Shown in pieces: positions 23,161 through 32,552 of a stretch of DNA of 64,000 nt. This stretch comes from Berberis thunbergii (lineage: Eukaryota; Streptophyta; Magnoliopsida; Ranunculales; Berberidaceae), in contig QNQO01000538.1 of assembly GCA_003290165.1 (NCBI GenBank), forward strand, positions 186,001-250,000. The letters run 5' to 3'. The first letter of the stretch is position 1, and each line of letters begins with the position of its first letter. The translations under genes and the position numbers were made by a program. Below the pieces are notes generated by a model. That model searched no databases. It saw only the letters and a list, made by a program, of their open reading frames with translations, and was not told where the DNA came from.

Positions 23161-23205
23161 ATCCCTTCAAGAGATGACTTAGCGAACCAATGTGACGTCC
23201 CACTA

Positions 23206-23224
23206 ACTCGGGGGGGGGAGTAGC
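23206..23224 (+). promoter_or_regulatory. polypurine tract of the Tat-like element
   Basis: CTCGGGGGGGGGAGTAGC lies immediately before the 3' LTR start. The sister copy has the equivalent reverse complement at 51888-51905. It would prime plus-strand synthesis. Confidence 0.7.
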
Positions 23225-23893
23225 TGATGATATATAAAAATGGTAACACTCCTGAGCCAAACACATGTCATGATGATCTCGAGGAACTACGGGCCCAAGC
23301 ATCGACCCAACGCAGATCCAACCCAAGCGGATATAAGCCCGCTCAACTTTAGTCTGCCAAGCAAACTCGGACTCTCAGAGTATGCAAGGCCCACACGTCT
23401 CACAACCATCCTCAATACCCATAAGCTTTCTTTAGGCAAGTATCTCGAGGATCAACTTCGGATGGGCAATTATAGCTGTTTTCTACTTCCAACTAGGAAG
23501 CAAACACCAGAGTATCTTCCACATAGAGAAACTCCTTTCTATGGATTGCTCTTGGATTGGAAACTATCTCCCACGTATCTAGGAGTGTAGAGCTAACATG
23601 GAACTTCCCTCCTACAACACAACTTTTAATTATCTTCACAAAGATTTTGTCCCTAAACTACTACGATGGATTGGTTGAACCATGACTCCTTGCACTATAA
23701 ATAAGACATAAGGTTGGTAAGCTAATGTACGCTGCAAATTCTCTGTTACAGCATTACACCTTCTTCAGATCTTTGTCTGACTTTAGCATCGGAGTGTTAT
23801 TGGCTATCCCACGGTGGTTTGTGGCACACGTGGGTTACTTGTGCAGGTCAGCAGGAACATGGTCAAAGCAGGGAGCGAAAATAAACTGCATCA
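23225..23893 (+). repeat. 3' LTR of the Tat-like element (669 bp, uninterrupted)
   Basis: Starts TGATGATATATAAAAATGG, ends GCATCA, and matches 5613-5888 plus 14674-15052 throughout. It contains a TATAAATAAG box near 23696. It is followed by ATTAG, the (mutated) target duplication. Confidence 0.92.
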
Positions 23894-23898
23894 ATTAG

Positions 23899-24812
23899 AA
23901 TTCTTGAATCTGCAGTTCTTTTTCAGATGCCCAAATTTGCTGCAACAATGACACTTTTGCTTTCAGCGGTGATAACATTTTTTTGTATCACGATTGTCTC
24001 TATTACAAATTCATACATTTGTTATTTTTGGCATCATCTCTTTTGGTGGACTCGCCTTTCTTCCATCTTCTTTGCTCTCCACCTCTCTAGTCATCGCGAG
24101 TATTTTTCTTGGAAAACTTTTGGGAGTTGAACATGAGCTTTGATTTGAAAACACTTTCAACAGATTGTTCATTGTTTCATCTCAGCTTTATTTGCTCATG
24201 AGACTTTAACGAACCTATCAATTTCTCAATTGATAAAGTGGTGATGTCCTTCGACTCTTCAATGGCAACAACAGTTGAATCATTTTTAGGCAAACTAATC
24301 AATATTTTCTCAACAACTTGCTAGTTTGAAAGCTCTTCATCAACTGTTTTGATTTGATTCACAATTTCAGCCACTCTAGTAGAGTAATCTTGGATACGTA
24401 CATTGAAATTATTTCATCTTCAGATTGTCGAACTCCCTCCGCAAAGCTTGGAGCATGATAGTTCTTTCCTTGTTATCACCTTGGAACACCTTCTGTAATG
24501 TCTCACAAGCTTCCTTTGTTGTTTTGGATCTTGTAGTTCTTGGAAAATTTTCTCTATTTGCATCTTTCATCTCATCTACTTCAAACTTTTCTCTTTGTGC
24601 TGCCGTAAGTTGACTCTTATCTGCTGGTTCTTGAAACCCTATTTCGACAATGCTCTAAAGCCCTTTTGACAGAAACAAAGTCCTCATCTTCACCTTCCAA
24701 AAATAATAGTTTGCTCCTCCAAAAATTGGAATAATGGAATTGAAAACTGATGGATATTTTTTAACACCCGATGACATTTTCAAAATATAATAGATGCCAA
24801 GTTATGAAAGAA
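23899..24812 (-). pseudogene. copia gag remnant with CCHC zinc knuckle
   Basis: The minus-strand translation begins near 24770 with MSSGVKKYPSVF, then IIPIFGGANYYFWKVKM, the usual copia gag start (F.G.NY..W...M). It continues with TAAQREKFEVDEMKDANREN and TLQKVFQGDNKERTIMLQALRREF. At the left end a zinc knuckle is preserved (C-x2-C-x4-H-x4-C, in CHCCSKFGHLKKNC, about 23925-23970). Several stops interrupt the frame. It joins the integrase/RT part left of 5613 once the gypsy insertion is removed. Confidence 0.85.
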
Positions 24813-24831
24813 CAAAACTCTGATACCAATT

Positions 24832-25107
24832 TGTTAGACTAGAAGAATGAAAATGAGTTGCTACAACAAAGGTCTTTGCATTTCATTAAGATGAATTATT
24901 TTTGGATGATTACATTTTATCAACCAAAAACTTTTTAAAGAACAACATTAAAGACTCAAGAAAATTCTTTCATAGAGGGACAAACATGCTTAGCCTAGGA
25001 AATCTTATACATTCACTCAATTCAGGACAACTACAACTACTACAAACTATGGTTGTTGTCATTAAGATGAAACTTCTAGAGCATTAGGAAGTGCGTTAAC
25101 TCCAACA
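24832..25107 (-). repeat. copia 5' LTR (276 bp) with adjacent Met-type PBS
   Basis: In plus orientation the segment runs from TGTTAG to CCAACA, so on the element strand it starts TGTTGG and ends CTAACA, the usual copia termini. Immediately to the left (24816-24828, minus strand) lies TGGTATCAGAG, the copia primer binding site complementary to initiator Met-tRNA. The second LTR is not in the window. The sequence to the right (25108 onward) leads into an aldehyde oxidase intron, which suggests this copia element inserted next to or inside that gene. Confidence 0.75.
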
Positions 25108-25485
25108 ATGCATATTCCAAAAATATTTATAGTTTATTGACCTGTTAGTAAATATGGGTTTGGGTTGGGAATTACTTTTTTGGCTTCCATTTTAGGTAGT
25201 TATGGAGCTTATGTTGTTCTTTTATCCAAGTACAATCCAACATTCAAACAAGTTGAGGATTTAACTATAAGTTCATGCCTGACTCTACTTTGCAATATAA
25301 ATGGATGTTCAATTACAACCACTGAGGGCTTTGGAAACAGTAAAGATGACTATAATTCAATCCACAAAAGGTTTTCTGGTTTCCATGCGTTTCATGTCTT
25401 ATGTACTCCTGGTGTGTGCATGTTTCTCTTTTCCACCCTCATAAATGTTGAGAAACCCTTCCTGGATTCGCAAAATCACTATGCA

Positions 25486-26076
25486 TGTTGGAATATTAAG
25501 CCCGGTCCAATATCCATAGCCCTAAATTGCATATGTGCTTATCCACGATAGTACACATGAATTTATGGTTGAGTTGTAAGATTGGTACCCATTGATGTAA
25601 GTTGCAATCCCATGACTCCGCTCTCGCTTCTATTTGATATGATTGGATTCACCATTTCCACAAGTTTTACCTTTTAGAGAATTGACAATATATCATGGTA
25701 TCAGAGCATTGGTCATCGGAGGTCGCGGGTTTGAATCTCGTCCAACGCAATCGCTGCGAGATGTTTTAGTATTTTCATCACGTTTTGCACTGAGGGGAGT
25801 GTTGGAATATTAAGCCCACTTCAATTATCCTTGGGCCTAAATTTCACATGTGCTTATCCACGGTAGTACCGAGTGAATTTACGATGTAGTTGTATGATTG
25901 GTACCCACTAATGTATGTTGCACTCCCACGACCTCGCTCTCGCTTTCACTTGATATGTGATTGGATTCGCCCTTTTTATGTTGCAGTCTCACTACCTCGC
26001 TATCATTTTTGCTTGATATATGATTGGATTCGCCCTCTATACAAATTTGAGATTTTAGAGAATTTACTATTTATCA
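25486..26076 (+). mobile_element. TRIM-like element inside the aldehyde oxidase exon
   Basis: Two direct repeats, LTR1 25486-25695 and LTR2 25800-26076, both begin TGTTGGAATATTAAGCCC and end in ATCA. The PBS TGGTATCAGAGC follows LTR1 directly, and TGAGGGGAG precedes LTR2. The interior is only 104 bp and codes for nothing. It holds a GCGGGTTTGAATCTCG stretch resembling a tRNA T-arm/B-box. LTR2 is longer because it carries an extra copy of the segment around TATGATTGGATTCGCCCT. Flanks ATGCA and ATGTC agree at only three of five positions, so the duplication has decayed. Confidence 0.85.
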
Positions 26077-26589
26077 ATGTCAGAAGCTGAAAAGCCAATT
26101 GCAGGCAATCTTTGCCGATTTATTGGTTATCGGCCTACAAGTCTTAAGGACCTTCAGAATCTATTGGAGAACTTAGAAACCAAAAACAAAAATCAAACAA
26201 GAATTTTTGTTGGTAACACTGGTGTGGGCTATTATAAGGAGCTACACCAATATGACATTGGTGTACGGTATATCTCCGAGTTCTTATTAATTAGAAGAAA
26301 AAAAACACTAACATTGTGATTGGAGCTGCTCTGAGTATAACTAAGGTTGTTCAAGCACTAAAGGAAAAAGGAGAAAACAAGTTCAAATCAAATGGAGAAT
26401 TGATGTTTATAAAAAGTGTGGATTGTATGAATAAATTTGGATCTAAATACATTCAAAATACTGCAAGTTTGGAGGGTAATCTGTTTATGTCAAAAAGGCA
26501 CTATTTTTTCCTTAGATATTGCTACTATCTTCCTTGCAACTGGTTCATGTTGAGAGTCATCACTGACTCTAGTGCTCTCTAGAAACTTG

Positions 26590-26911
26590 AAGTTTCTCCC
26601 ACTCCACTCATGATATCTGTAAAAGATAATGAATCTAGAAGCAACTAAAGCCTAAGATATTTGTAGAGAAATTCATAGAAACTGGATCTAATTGGTTTTC
26701 TAGAGGCTTCCATAAGAAAAATCTCAAGTTCTCCACTGACTTCGAACTAGTATAAATAGGGGTAAGGGTTGTGTTGTTAGGGGATGGAAGCAAAACAAGC
26801 TCAATTGTGAGTTGTGAGCTCAATCAAGAGTAGGTTTGAATTTGTAGGATCTTTGAGAGATCAATAAAATTCAGTGTTTTATAAGTTTAAGTTCTCCCTC
26901 AATTTCTAACA
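26590..26911 (+). repeat. copia LTR fragment
   Basis: Ends TTCTAACA at 26911, directly before a Met-type PBS (TTGGTATCAGAGCG, 26914-26927). It contains a TATAAATAGGGG box near 26752 and AATAAAATTC near 26864. The left edge is uncertain because no matching second LTR is present. Confidence 0.6.
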
Positions 26912-27038
26912 ATTTGGTATCAGAGCGGTTAGGGACCATTGTTGAGACCCTGCATGTTGAGTATTGTTCATGCGCAGTTCGAGACTGGTCTAAGACCACG
27001 CTTACTTTGTAGCAAAAAGAAGGTTGCACCTTGTCACG

Positions 27039-27389
27039 ATGGCAGATCTTGTAGGCATAGCTGGTGGGCTTATAAAGCTCAACCATCATAATTATAAGAG
27101 TTGGCAGACAAGGATAAAGTCCTATTTGCAAGGACAAGACTTATGGCAGGTTGTTGGCGTTAGTGGGACTGCACCACATCCAAAGCAGAGCGTTGCTGAA
27201 TCAGGAGGTGGGAAGTTAAAGCTGGAAAGACACTTTATGTGCTCAAGACGACAATCGAGGATGAGATGCTTTAGAGCATTGAAAATGCAAACACACCCAA
27301 AAGAGTCGAATACATTTGCATCCCTATTTTTGAAAACAAACAATGCCCGACTGCAGTTCTTGGAGAATGAATTGACGAACTCTAGATAA
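27039..27389 (+). pseudogene. copia gag N-terminal fragment
   Basis: From the ATG at 27039: MADLVGIAGGLIKLNHHNYK, then SWQTRIKSYLQGQDLWQVVG. This is the UBN2-type gag start of plant copia elements, where L...NY..W......L....LW..V is typical. Similarity fades after VAESGGGKLKLE, and the frame ends at 27389. No protease or pol follows before the aldehyde oxidase exon at 27665, so this is a 5' fragment of an element that lost the rest. Confidence 0.8.
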
Positions 27390-28249
27390 TGAGGTATGTC
27401 TATTAGAAAGTATTTTTTTAAATAAAACATTTATGTCAAGAAAATTTAGAACTAAACTCTCCCTAAAAAATTAATAAAGACAAGATAAAAAAAAATTATT
27501 ATTCGCGGACTAAAGCTTGAGTATACTAGGTTTGTCATCACGATTCATGGTGAAGGCACTCCGATGCTAAAGTCAGTAATTATGTTGGAAGAATGATGTA
27601 AATCTAGACAATGAGTGCAGGGAATATTGAGCTTTTAGAGAACTAATAGTGAATCTTTGTACAGGTGGAGATTGATGTTCTCACTGGAGCAACTACTATC
27701 TTGCAGACAGATTTATCTATGACTGTGGACGGAGTCTGAACCCAGCTGTAGACATGGGGCAGGTTAGTTGCAACATGCAATGATGAGATTTCTCGATTCA
27801 TTCTTCAGCTTTGATGGATTGATGTTTATATGTAGCTTATAGCATGTGGTATTATTGACAATTTGCTCTGTCTATGATAATTCCCCTCAAAATAACATAT
27901 GCCAACACATTTCAGTGCATGGTTGCATGTCTTACGCATAGTGTGCCTTGTGGCCCAGTCAATGGCATAAACTAGACAAGGGTGCCATTAGCATTGCCAA
28001 CCCATTTATCTAGCATTGCCAACCCTCATTCCAAGGGTTTTTCTGCTTTTGGTTGTTGATGTTTTTGTTCTTGTCTGTGGGTGTTGATTTTTATGCCTTT
28101 TGAATGATTGAATATATGTTAACTACACCTGATCATTCTCAACTGGATATGGATAAAAGGGATTAGTAAAATCATATATGTACTAACTAGTGTCAAGATT
28201 TAGATTGGTTTTTTTATTATTTTTTCCTCACTTGTTTAGTCTTTGTTTC

Positions 28250-28399
28250 TGTTAACAGAGATTAAGAGAATACTTTCTTGTGTATTTCATTAGAAGTATT
28301 ACATGTATTTATATACAAACTATTGAATCTAAATTAGCAAACTATATCAATTAGAATCTCTAATTGCCAGCCTATTAACAACTATATACACACCGTACA
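28250..28399 (-). repeat. 3' LTR of the SR-carrying copia element (150 bp)
   Basis: Begins on the plus strand TGTTAACAGAGATTAAGAG and ends ACCGTACA. It shares the CTTGTGTATTTCATT, GTATTACATGTATTTATATA and CTAATTGCCAGCCTATT segments with 32447-32552. The polypurine-type GCTTGAGAGGGAGTG (minus strand) abuts it at 28400. Confidence 0.85.
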
Positions 28400-28408
28400 C
28401 ACTCCCTC

Positions 28409-31400
28409 TCAAGCTGGAGCATAAATGTTAATCATGCTCAGCTTGTTACAAAGATAGTCAACCCGAACCCTATTTAATGCTTTCGTGAAGATGTCCCCTA
28501 ATTGTTCTCCAGTTTTCACATAACCAGTAGAAATCGAGCCTTGTTGAATTTTCTCAGGAATAAAATGACAATCAATTTCAATGTGCTTAGTCTGTTCATG
28601 AAACACATGATCAGATGCAGTATGAAGAGCAGCTTGGTTATCACACCACAATTTCGCTGGTACTGTAGTTTTAAGTCATACTTCAGTCAAGAGCTGATAT
28701 ATCCAAATTATCTCACATACAGACTGTGCCATAGCCTTATATTCAGAATCTGCACTGGATCTTGACACAACGCTTTGCTTCTTACTCTTCCATGAGACCA
28801 AATTCCCTCCAACAAAGATACAATAACCTGAAGTGGATCTTCTATCCATTTTTGAACCTGCCCAATCGACATCTGAAAAACATTCAATATGAGTGTGCCC
28901 ATGATTTTTGTACACGATACCTCGACCTGGTGCTCCTTTCAAGTAACCCAAAATTTGTTTTAACGCTGCCCAATGATGAATTGTTGGGGATGACATAAAC
29001 TGACTGACAACACTAACTGAGTATGCAATATTTGGACAAGTCACGGTAAGGTAATTCAACTTCCCAACCAACCTTCGATATCTTTCAGGATCTTCAAATG
29101 GTTCCCCCTCTTCTGTAAGGTGTACATTTGGAGTCATTGGAGCACTACAAGGCTTTGCTCTCAATTTACCTGTCTCAGATAATAAGTCAAGGACATATTT
29201 TCTCTGAGATAGAAATATACATTGTTTACTCCGAGTGACTTCAACTCCCAAGAAATACTTTAACACCCCCAAATCCTTCGTGTGAAACTGAGTATGAAGG
29301 AAAGATTTAAGAGATGAGATTCCTCTAATATCATTTCCAGTAATTACAATGTCATCCACATACACAACTAACAGAATGATACCAGTTGCGGATCGTTTGT
29401 AGAATACAGAGTGGTCAGCCTTGCTTTTCTTCATACCAAATTTCTCAACAGCCTGACTAAATTTTCCAAACCGAGCATGAGGATTCTGTTTCAAACCATA
29501 TAAAGATTTTCGAAGACGACAAACTCACCCTGACTCCCCCTGAGCAACAAAACCAGGAGGTTGCGCCATATACACCTTCTCCTTAAGATTACCATGAAGA
29601 AAAGCATTCTTGATATCAAGTTGATGTAAAGGCCAATGATGGGAAGCCGCCTTGGAAATAAATAACCGAACAGAGGTTAACTTTGCAACATGAGAGAAAA
29701 TGTCAGAGTAATCAACCCCATAGGTTTGAGCGTAGCCCTTTGCAACAAGACGGGCTTTCAATCGGGCAACTGACCCATTTGGATTGACCTTAACAGCGAA
29801 GACCCATTTGCAACCTATAGCCCTTTTATCTGAAGGTAAATCGACCAAGTCCCAAGTACCATTGTCATCTAAAGCATTCATCTCTTCTATCATTGCATTA
29901 TGCCAACCAGGATGAGATATGGCTTCACGAACAGTTTTAGGAAGAGAAATAGAATCAAGGGAAGCAATAAAAAAACAAGAGAAAGACGACAAGTTATTAT
30001 AAGAAACAAAGGAAGAAATAGGATAAGCACACTGGTGTTTACCTTTGCGCAATGCAATAGGAAGATCATCGCTCGAGACTGGATCTGATGATGAAGGAGC
30101 AGGTGCAGGACATGAATCAATAGGTGGATGCGTGGAGTAAACCTGAATAATAGGAGGCTTGACAGGAGCTGGTTCTGAGATAGGTGCTTGTGCCGAAACA
30201 GGTGCCAAGACAGGTGCTGGTGCCGAGATGGGTGCAGAGGATGTGATGGAATAGACTAACAAATCATCATCCTCCCCCTCGCGAGTGGGAAGGGATGAAG
30301 ACAGAAAATAAGGTGTGTCTTCCAGGAAGGTAACATCAATTGAGACTAGATATTTGTTAAGATTGGGACAATAACATCTATAACCCTTTTGAAGACGAGA
30401 ATAACCGAGGAAGACACATTTCAAAGACTTGGGATCTAATTTAGTGACATGCGGTCTAACATCCCGAACAAAACAAGTGCTACCAAATATTTTTGGGTCA
30501 ACATGAAATAATGACTTATTGGGAAAAAGGATTTTGTAAGGTATCTCACCATGAAGAACAGAGGAAGGCATGCGATTAATGAGAAAACATTCTGTAGACA
30601 CTGCATCGGCCCAAAAAGGTTTAGGAACATTCATTTGAAATAAGAGAGCTCGTGTCGTTTCAAGAAGATGTCTGTTTTTACGTTCTGCCACACCATTTTG
30701 GGATGGGGTATCAACACACGAAGTTTCATGAAGTATGCCATTCTGAGTCATAAAAGACTGAAATAAAACTTGAGTATATTCTCTGGCATTATCACTTCGC
30801 AAAGTACGAATTGAAATATTAAATTGAGTTTTAATTTCAGCACAAAACAGAGAAAACAACTCAGAACGACGTTTCATGAGATATAACCAAGTTACATGAG
30901 AATAATCATCCACAAATGTAACAAAATACCTAAAGCCAGGTTTAGACAAAATAGGACAAGGACCCCAAACATCAGAATGAACTAATTCAAAAGGAACACT
31001 AGCACGTTTATTGACTCTAGGACTCGAACTAAGGCGATGATGTTTTGCAAACTGACATGACTCACAATTTAATGAAGACACCTTATTATATTGAGGACAA
31101 AGCTTTTTGAGTAAAGGGAGAGATGGATGACCCAACCTACAATGAGCCTCGAAAGGAGACGTGACACTGAAGCAAACAATAGAACTCGGTACCGATGTAT
31201 CAAGAATGTAGAGGCCTCCAGACTCATGTCCTTTACCAATAATCTTCTTCGTCATAAGATCCTGAAATAAACAATGATCAGGATAAAATGAGACACAACA
31301 GTTAAGATTATGAGTAAGCTGGCTTACAGAGAGCAAATTAAAGGATAAATTAGGTAAATGTAAGATAGATGACAGAGATAGCGAGGGGGTAGGGCTGATA

Positions 31401-31735
31401 GTGCCAGGCCCGCGAACACAATATGGTGACCCATCGGCTAAAGTGACGGTAGAAGTAGAAGCATAGGATTGAAAAGAAGAAAATAGACTAGAATTACCTG
31501 TCATATGATCTGTGGCACCATAATCAATGACCCACTTGGAGGATGATGAAAGAAGACATACATCAGGTTTACCTGAATCGGCAATAGATGTGACAGAAGG
31601 AGATGAAGACTGGAGTGATTCCTGATACTTTGAGAACTTGGCAAATTCATCAGCAGAGATAAGGACCGATTTGTCAGAGGCATCAGTAATGACTACAATA
31701 TGATTAGACAGTCTCCCAGGTACATAGTTGTTATT
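28409..31735 (-). pseudogene. copia pol: protease, integrase, RT, RNase H, nearly intact
   Basis: One frame runs from about 31735 to 28409, broken only by two TGA codons (29525-29527 and 28676-28678), with no frameshift seen. Protease has [12 protein letters not shown], where the usual DSG is DYG. Integrase has the zinc motif (HCRLGH ... [10 protein letters not shown]) and core DDE parts ([29 protein letters not shown]). RT starts at [18 protein letters not shown], with [20 protein letters not shown] and [15 protein letters not shown], and the catalytic YVDDIVITGND. RNase H has GYCIFVGGNLVSWKSKKQ, RSSADSEYKAMA and the terminal [14 protein letters not shown]. The altered protease site and the stops mean the copy cannot act alone. 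The gag that should precede it is missing. Confidence 0.93.
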
Positions 31736-31744
31736 TCAACTTAC

Positions 31745-32075
31745 CAAAGGCCTCAGCTGCATCATCAGCATTACGGTACTTTACAAACCCAAAACCTTGT
31801 GGTTCTCCAGTGTAGTAATTCTTATGAAGATAAACATCCTTAACTGGGCCATAACGCTCAAACGGAACCCTAAGATCTTCAGGCTTCGCATCAAGAGCGA
31901 TGTTACGGATGAGCAAACCAATGGGAGGAGAATACCGTCTCTCTCTGAAAGATGATGACCTTCCGCCATCGCGGAACCTATCTCGAGGTGGTTCGTCGTA
32001 TTGTTTACGACGCGGAGGGCTCCTACTGATACGTCTAGGGCTTAAGCTTCTGCTTCGGCTTCTGTATCTCCCCAT
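31745..32075 (-). pseudogene. captured first coding part of an SC35-like SR splicing factor (SCL type)
   Basis: From an ATG at 32075 (minus strand): MGRYRSRSRSLSPRRISRSP then an RS/arginine-rich leader, followed by an RRM start, GLLIRNIALDAKPEDL, VPFERYGPVKDVYLHKNYYT and GEPQGFGFVKYRNADDAAEA. This matches plant SC35-like (SCL) SR proteins, nuclear factors that bind pre-mRNA and guide splice-site choice. The order RS-leader then RRM is typical of SCL members. The exon ends at a preserved donor (G|GTAAGTTG), and translation stops three codons into the retained intron. The second half of the RRM and the C-terminal RS domain are missing. It lies inside the copia element where gag should be. Confidence 0.9.
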
Positions 32076-32446
32076 TGTAGAAGATCGATCGACTTCGAAG
32101 GTGACTGAATGGTCGATCGTCGCTTGTGAAGGTGGCTGGAGGGTCGATCGATCGATTGTGAGGCTGGAAGAACGATCGATTTGTGGTAGAGAACGATCGA
32201 ACGATCGATTGTGAGGCTGGAAGAACGATTGATCGACTTCGATTGGTGGCTGGAGGGTCGATTGACTTCGATTGGTGGCTGAGAAGGTCAGACGGCTTCG
32301 AACGACGCCTGGGAAGAGCGATCGACGCCTTTGATGGTTGATCGGTGGCCTGGGTGGCTCTGAATTGCGGTGTTGGTGGCTATGAACTGCGGTATTGGTG
32401 GCTCTGAAATGCGGTGAGAATCAAACTTCGAATATTAAACCCTAAC
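32076..32446 (-). other. captured 5' leader of the SR gene, GATCGA-rich
   Basis: Non-coding sequence between the SR start codon and the copia LTR remnant. It is full of GATCGATCGATTG-type and GGTGGCTGGAGGGTCGATTG repeats and presumably is the 5' UTR of the captured gene, later expanded. No PBS is present between it and the LTR. Confidence 0.6.
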
Positions 32447-32552
32447 TTCAATACTTTCTTGTGTATTTCATTGTAAGTATTACATGTATTTATATACAGA
32501 CTATTGAATGCCTAATTGCCAGCCTATTGACAACTATATACACACCGTAACA
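32447..32552 (-). repeat. 5' LTR remnant of the SR-carrying copia element
   Basis: Matches 28274-28399 but stops at AATACTTTC. The inner LTR end found in the other copy (GTTAACAGAGATTAAGAG on the plus strand) is replaced by the captured sequence. It ends ACACCGTAACA, followed by GTTTC. Confidence 0.85.

Larger units (their letters stand above)
5613..23893 (+). mobile_element. Tat-like Ty3/gypsy element, non-autonomous, host of two nested insertions
   Basis: Plus-strand element with LTR termini TGATGATA...GCATCA, PBS TTTGGCGCCGTTTGTGGGGA after the 5' LTR, and a G-rich polypurine tract before the 3' LTR. Its flanks are GTTAG (5608-5612) and ATTAG (23894-23898), a 5-bp duplication with one mismatch. 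The 5' LTR is split at 5888/14674 by the LARD element, and the interior by a hAT element (18197-19638). Without them the element is about 8.1 kb. Inside are gag and a short protease tail, a tandem-repeat block, and two antisense coding blocks. No RT, RNase H or integrase is recognisable. A second family member lies on the minus strand at 51212-60398 with the same plan. Confidence 0.9.
3767..25107 (-). mobile_element. Ty1/copia retrotransposon, split by a nested gypsy insertion
   Basis: The two parts of one minus-strand copia element flank the gypsy insertion at 5613-23893. The right part holds LTR (24832-25107), PBS and gag. The left part holds protease, integrase and RT, and then ends at the other gypsy insertion at 3766. 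Removing 5613-23893 and one copy of the near-duplicated 5-bp flank lets the reading run from the gag zinc knuckle into the lysine/aspartate-rich linker before protease, which supports a single element. Its 3' end and second LTR lie beyond the left edge. All frames are interrupted by stops, so this is the oldest layer of this nest. Confidence 0.85.
25196..27762 (+). pseudogene. AAO: aldehyde oxidase pseudogene A (2Fe-2S, partial FAD part, one late exon)
   Basis: Aldehyde oxidases are cytosolic molybdo-flavoproteins. Plant members make abscisic acid or indole-acetic acid from the aldehydes. An exon opens at 25196 after TTTTAG and reads SYGAYVVLLSKYNPTFKQVE, LTISSCLTLLCNINGCSITT, GFGNSKDDYNSIHKRFSGFH and CTPGVC. 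This is the 2Fe-2S region, but cluster cysteines are lost (GCGAC became SYGAY, QCGFC became HVLC). A TRIM splits it at 25486-26076. It resumes with SEAEKPIAGNLCRFIGYRP, fused directly to SLKDLQNLLENLE (about 70 residues deleted), then VGNTGVGYYKELHQYDIGVR and GAALSITKVVQAL...RNTASLGGN-like (QNTASLEGN) FAD-domain sequence to about 26545. A copia fragment follows, then a single late exon (27665-27762, VEIDVLTGATTILQTDL, frameshifted). It is clearly dead. Confidence 0.9.
28250..32552 (-). mobile_element. Ty1/copia element with its gag replaced by a host SR-protein gene fragment
   Basis: Minus-strand element bounded by TG..CA termini with a perfect 5-bp duplication GTTTC (28245-28249 and 32553-32557). 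The 3' LTR is 28250-28399. The 5' LTR remnant (about 32447-32552) matches it from AATACTTTCTTGTG to the ACACCGTAACA end but lacks its inner 20-25 bp. Between that remnant and pol (about 31735) there is no PBS or gag. Instead there is host sequence with an SC35-like first coding part. Pol is full length with only two internal stops. The element sits between the two aldehyde oxidase pseudogenes. Confidence 0.92.

Noticed and set aside
21571..23182. Plus-strand frames (e.g. 21788-22442, 22730-23182)
   Set aside because: They are shadows of antisense block 1. The minus-strand readings match the sister element, and these do not.
25696..25765. tRNA-like stretch (GGTATCAGAGC then GGTTTGAATCTCG)
   Set aside because: It is the PBS and interior of a TRIM. 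No tRNA cloverleaf could be assembled, so it is not called as a tRNA gene.
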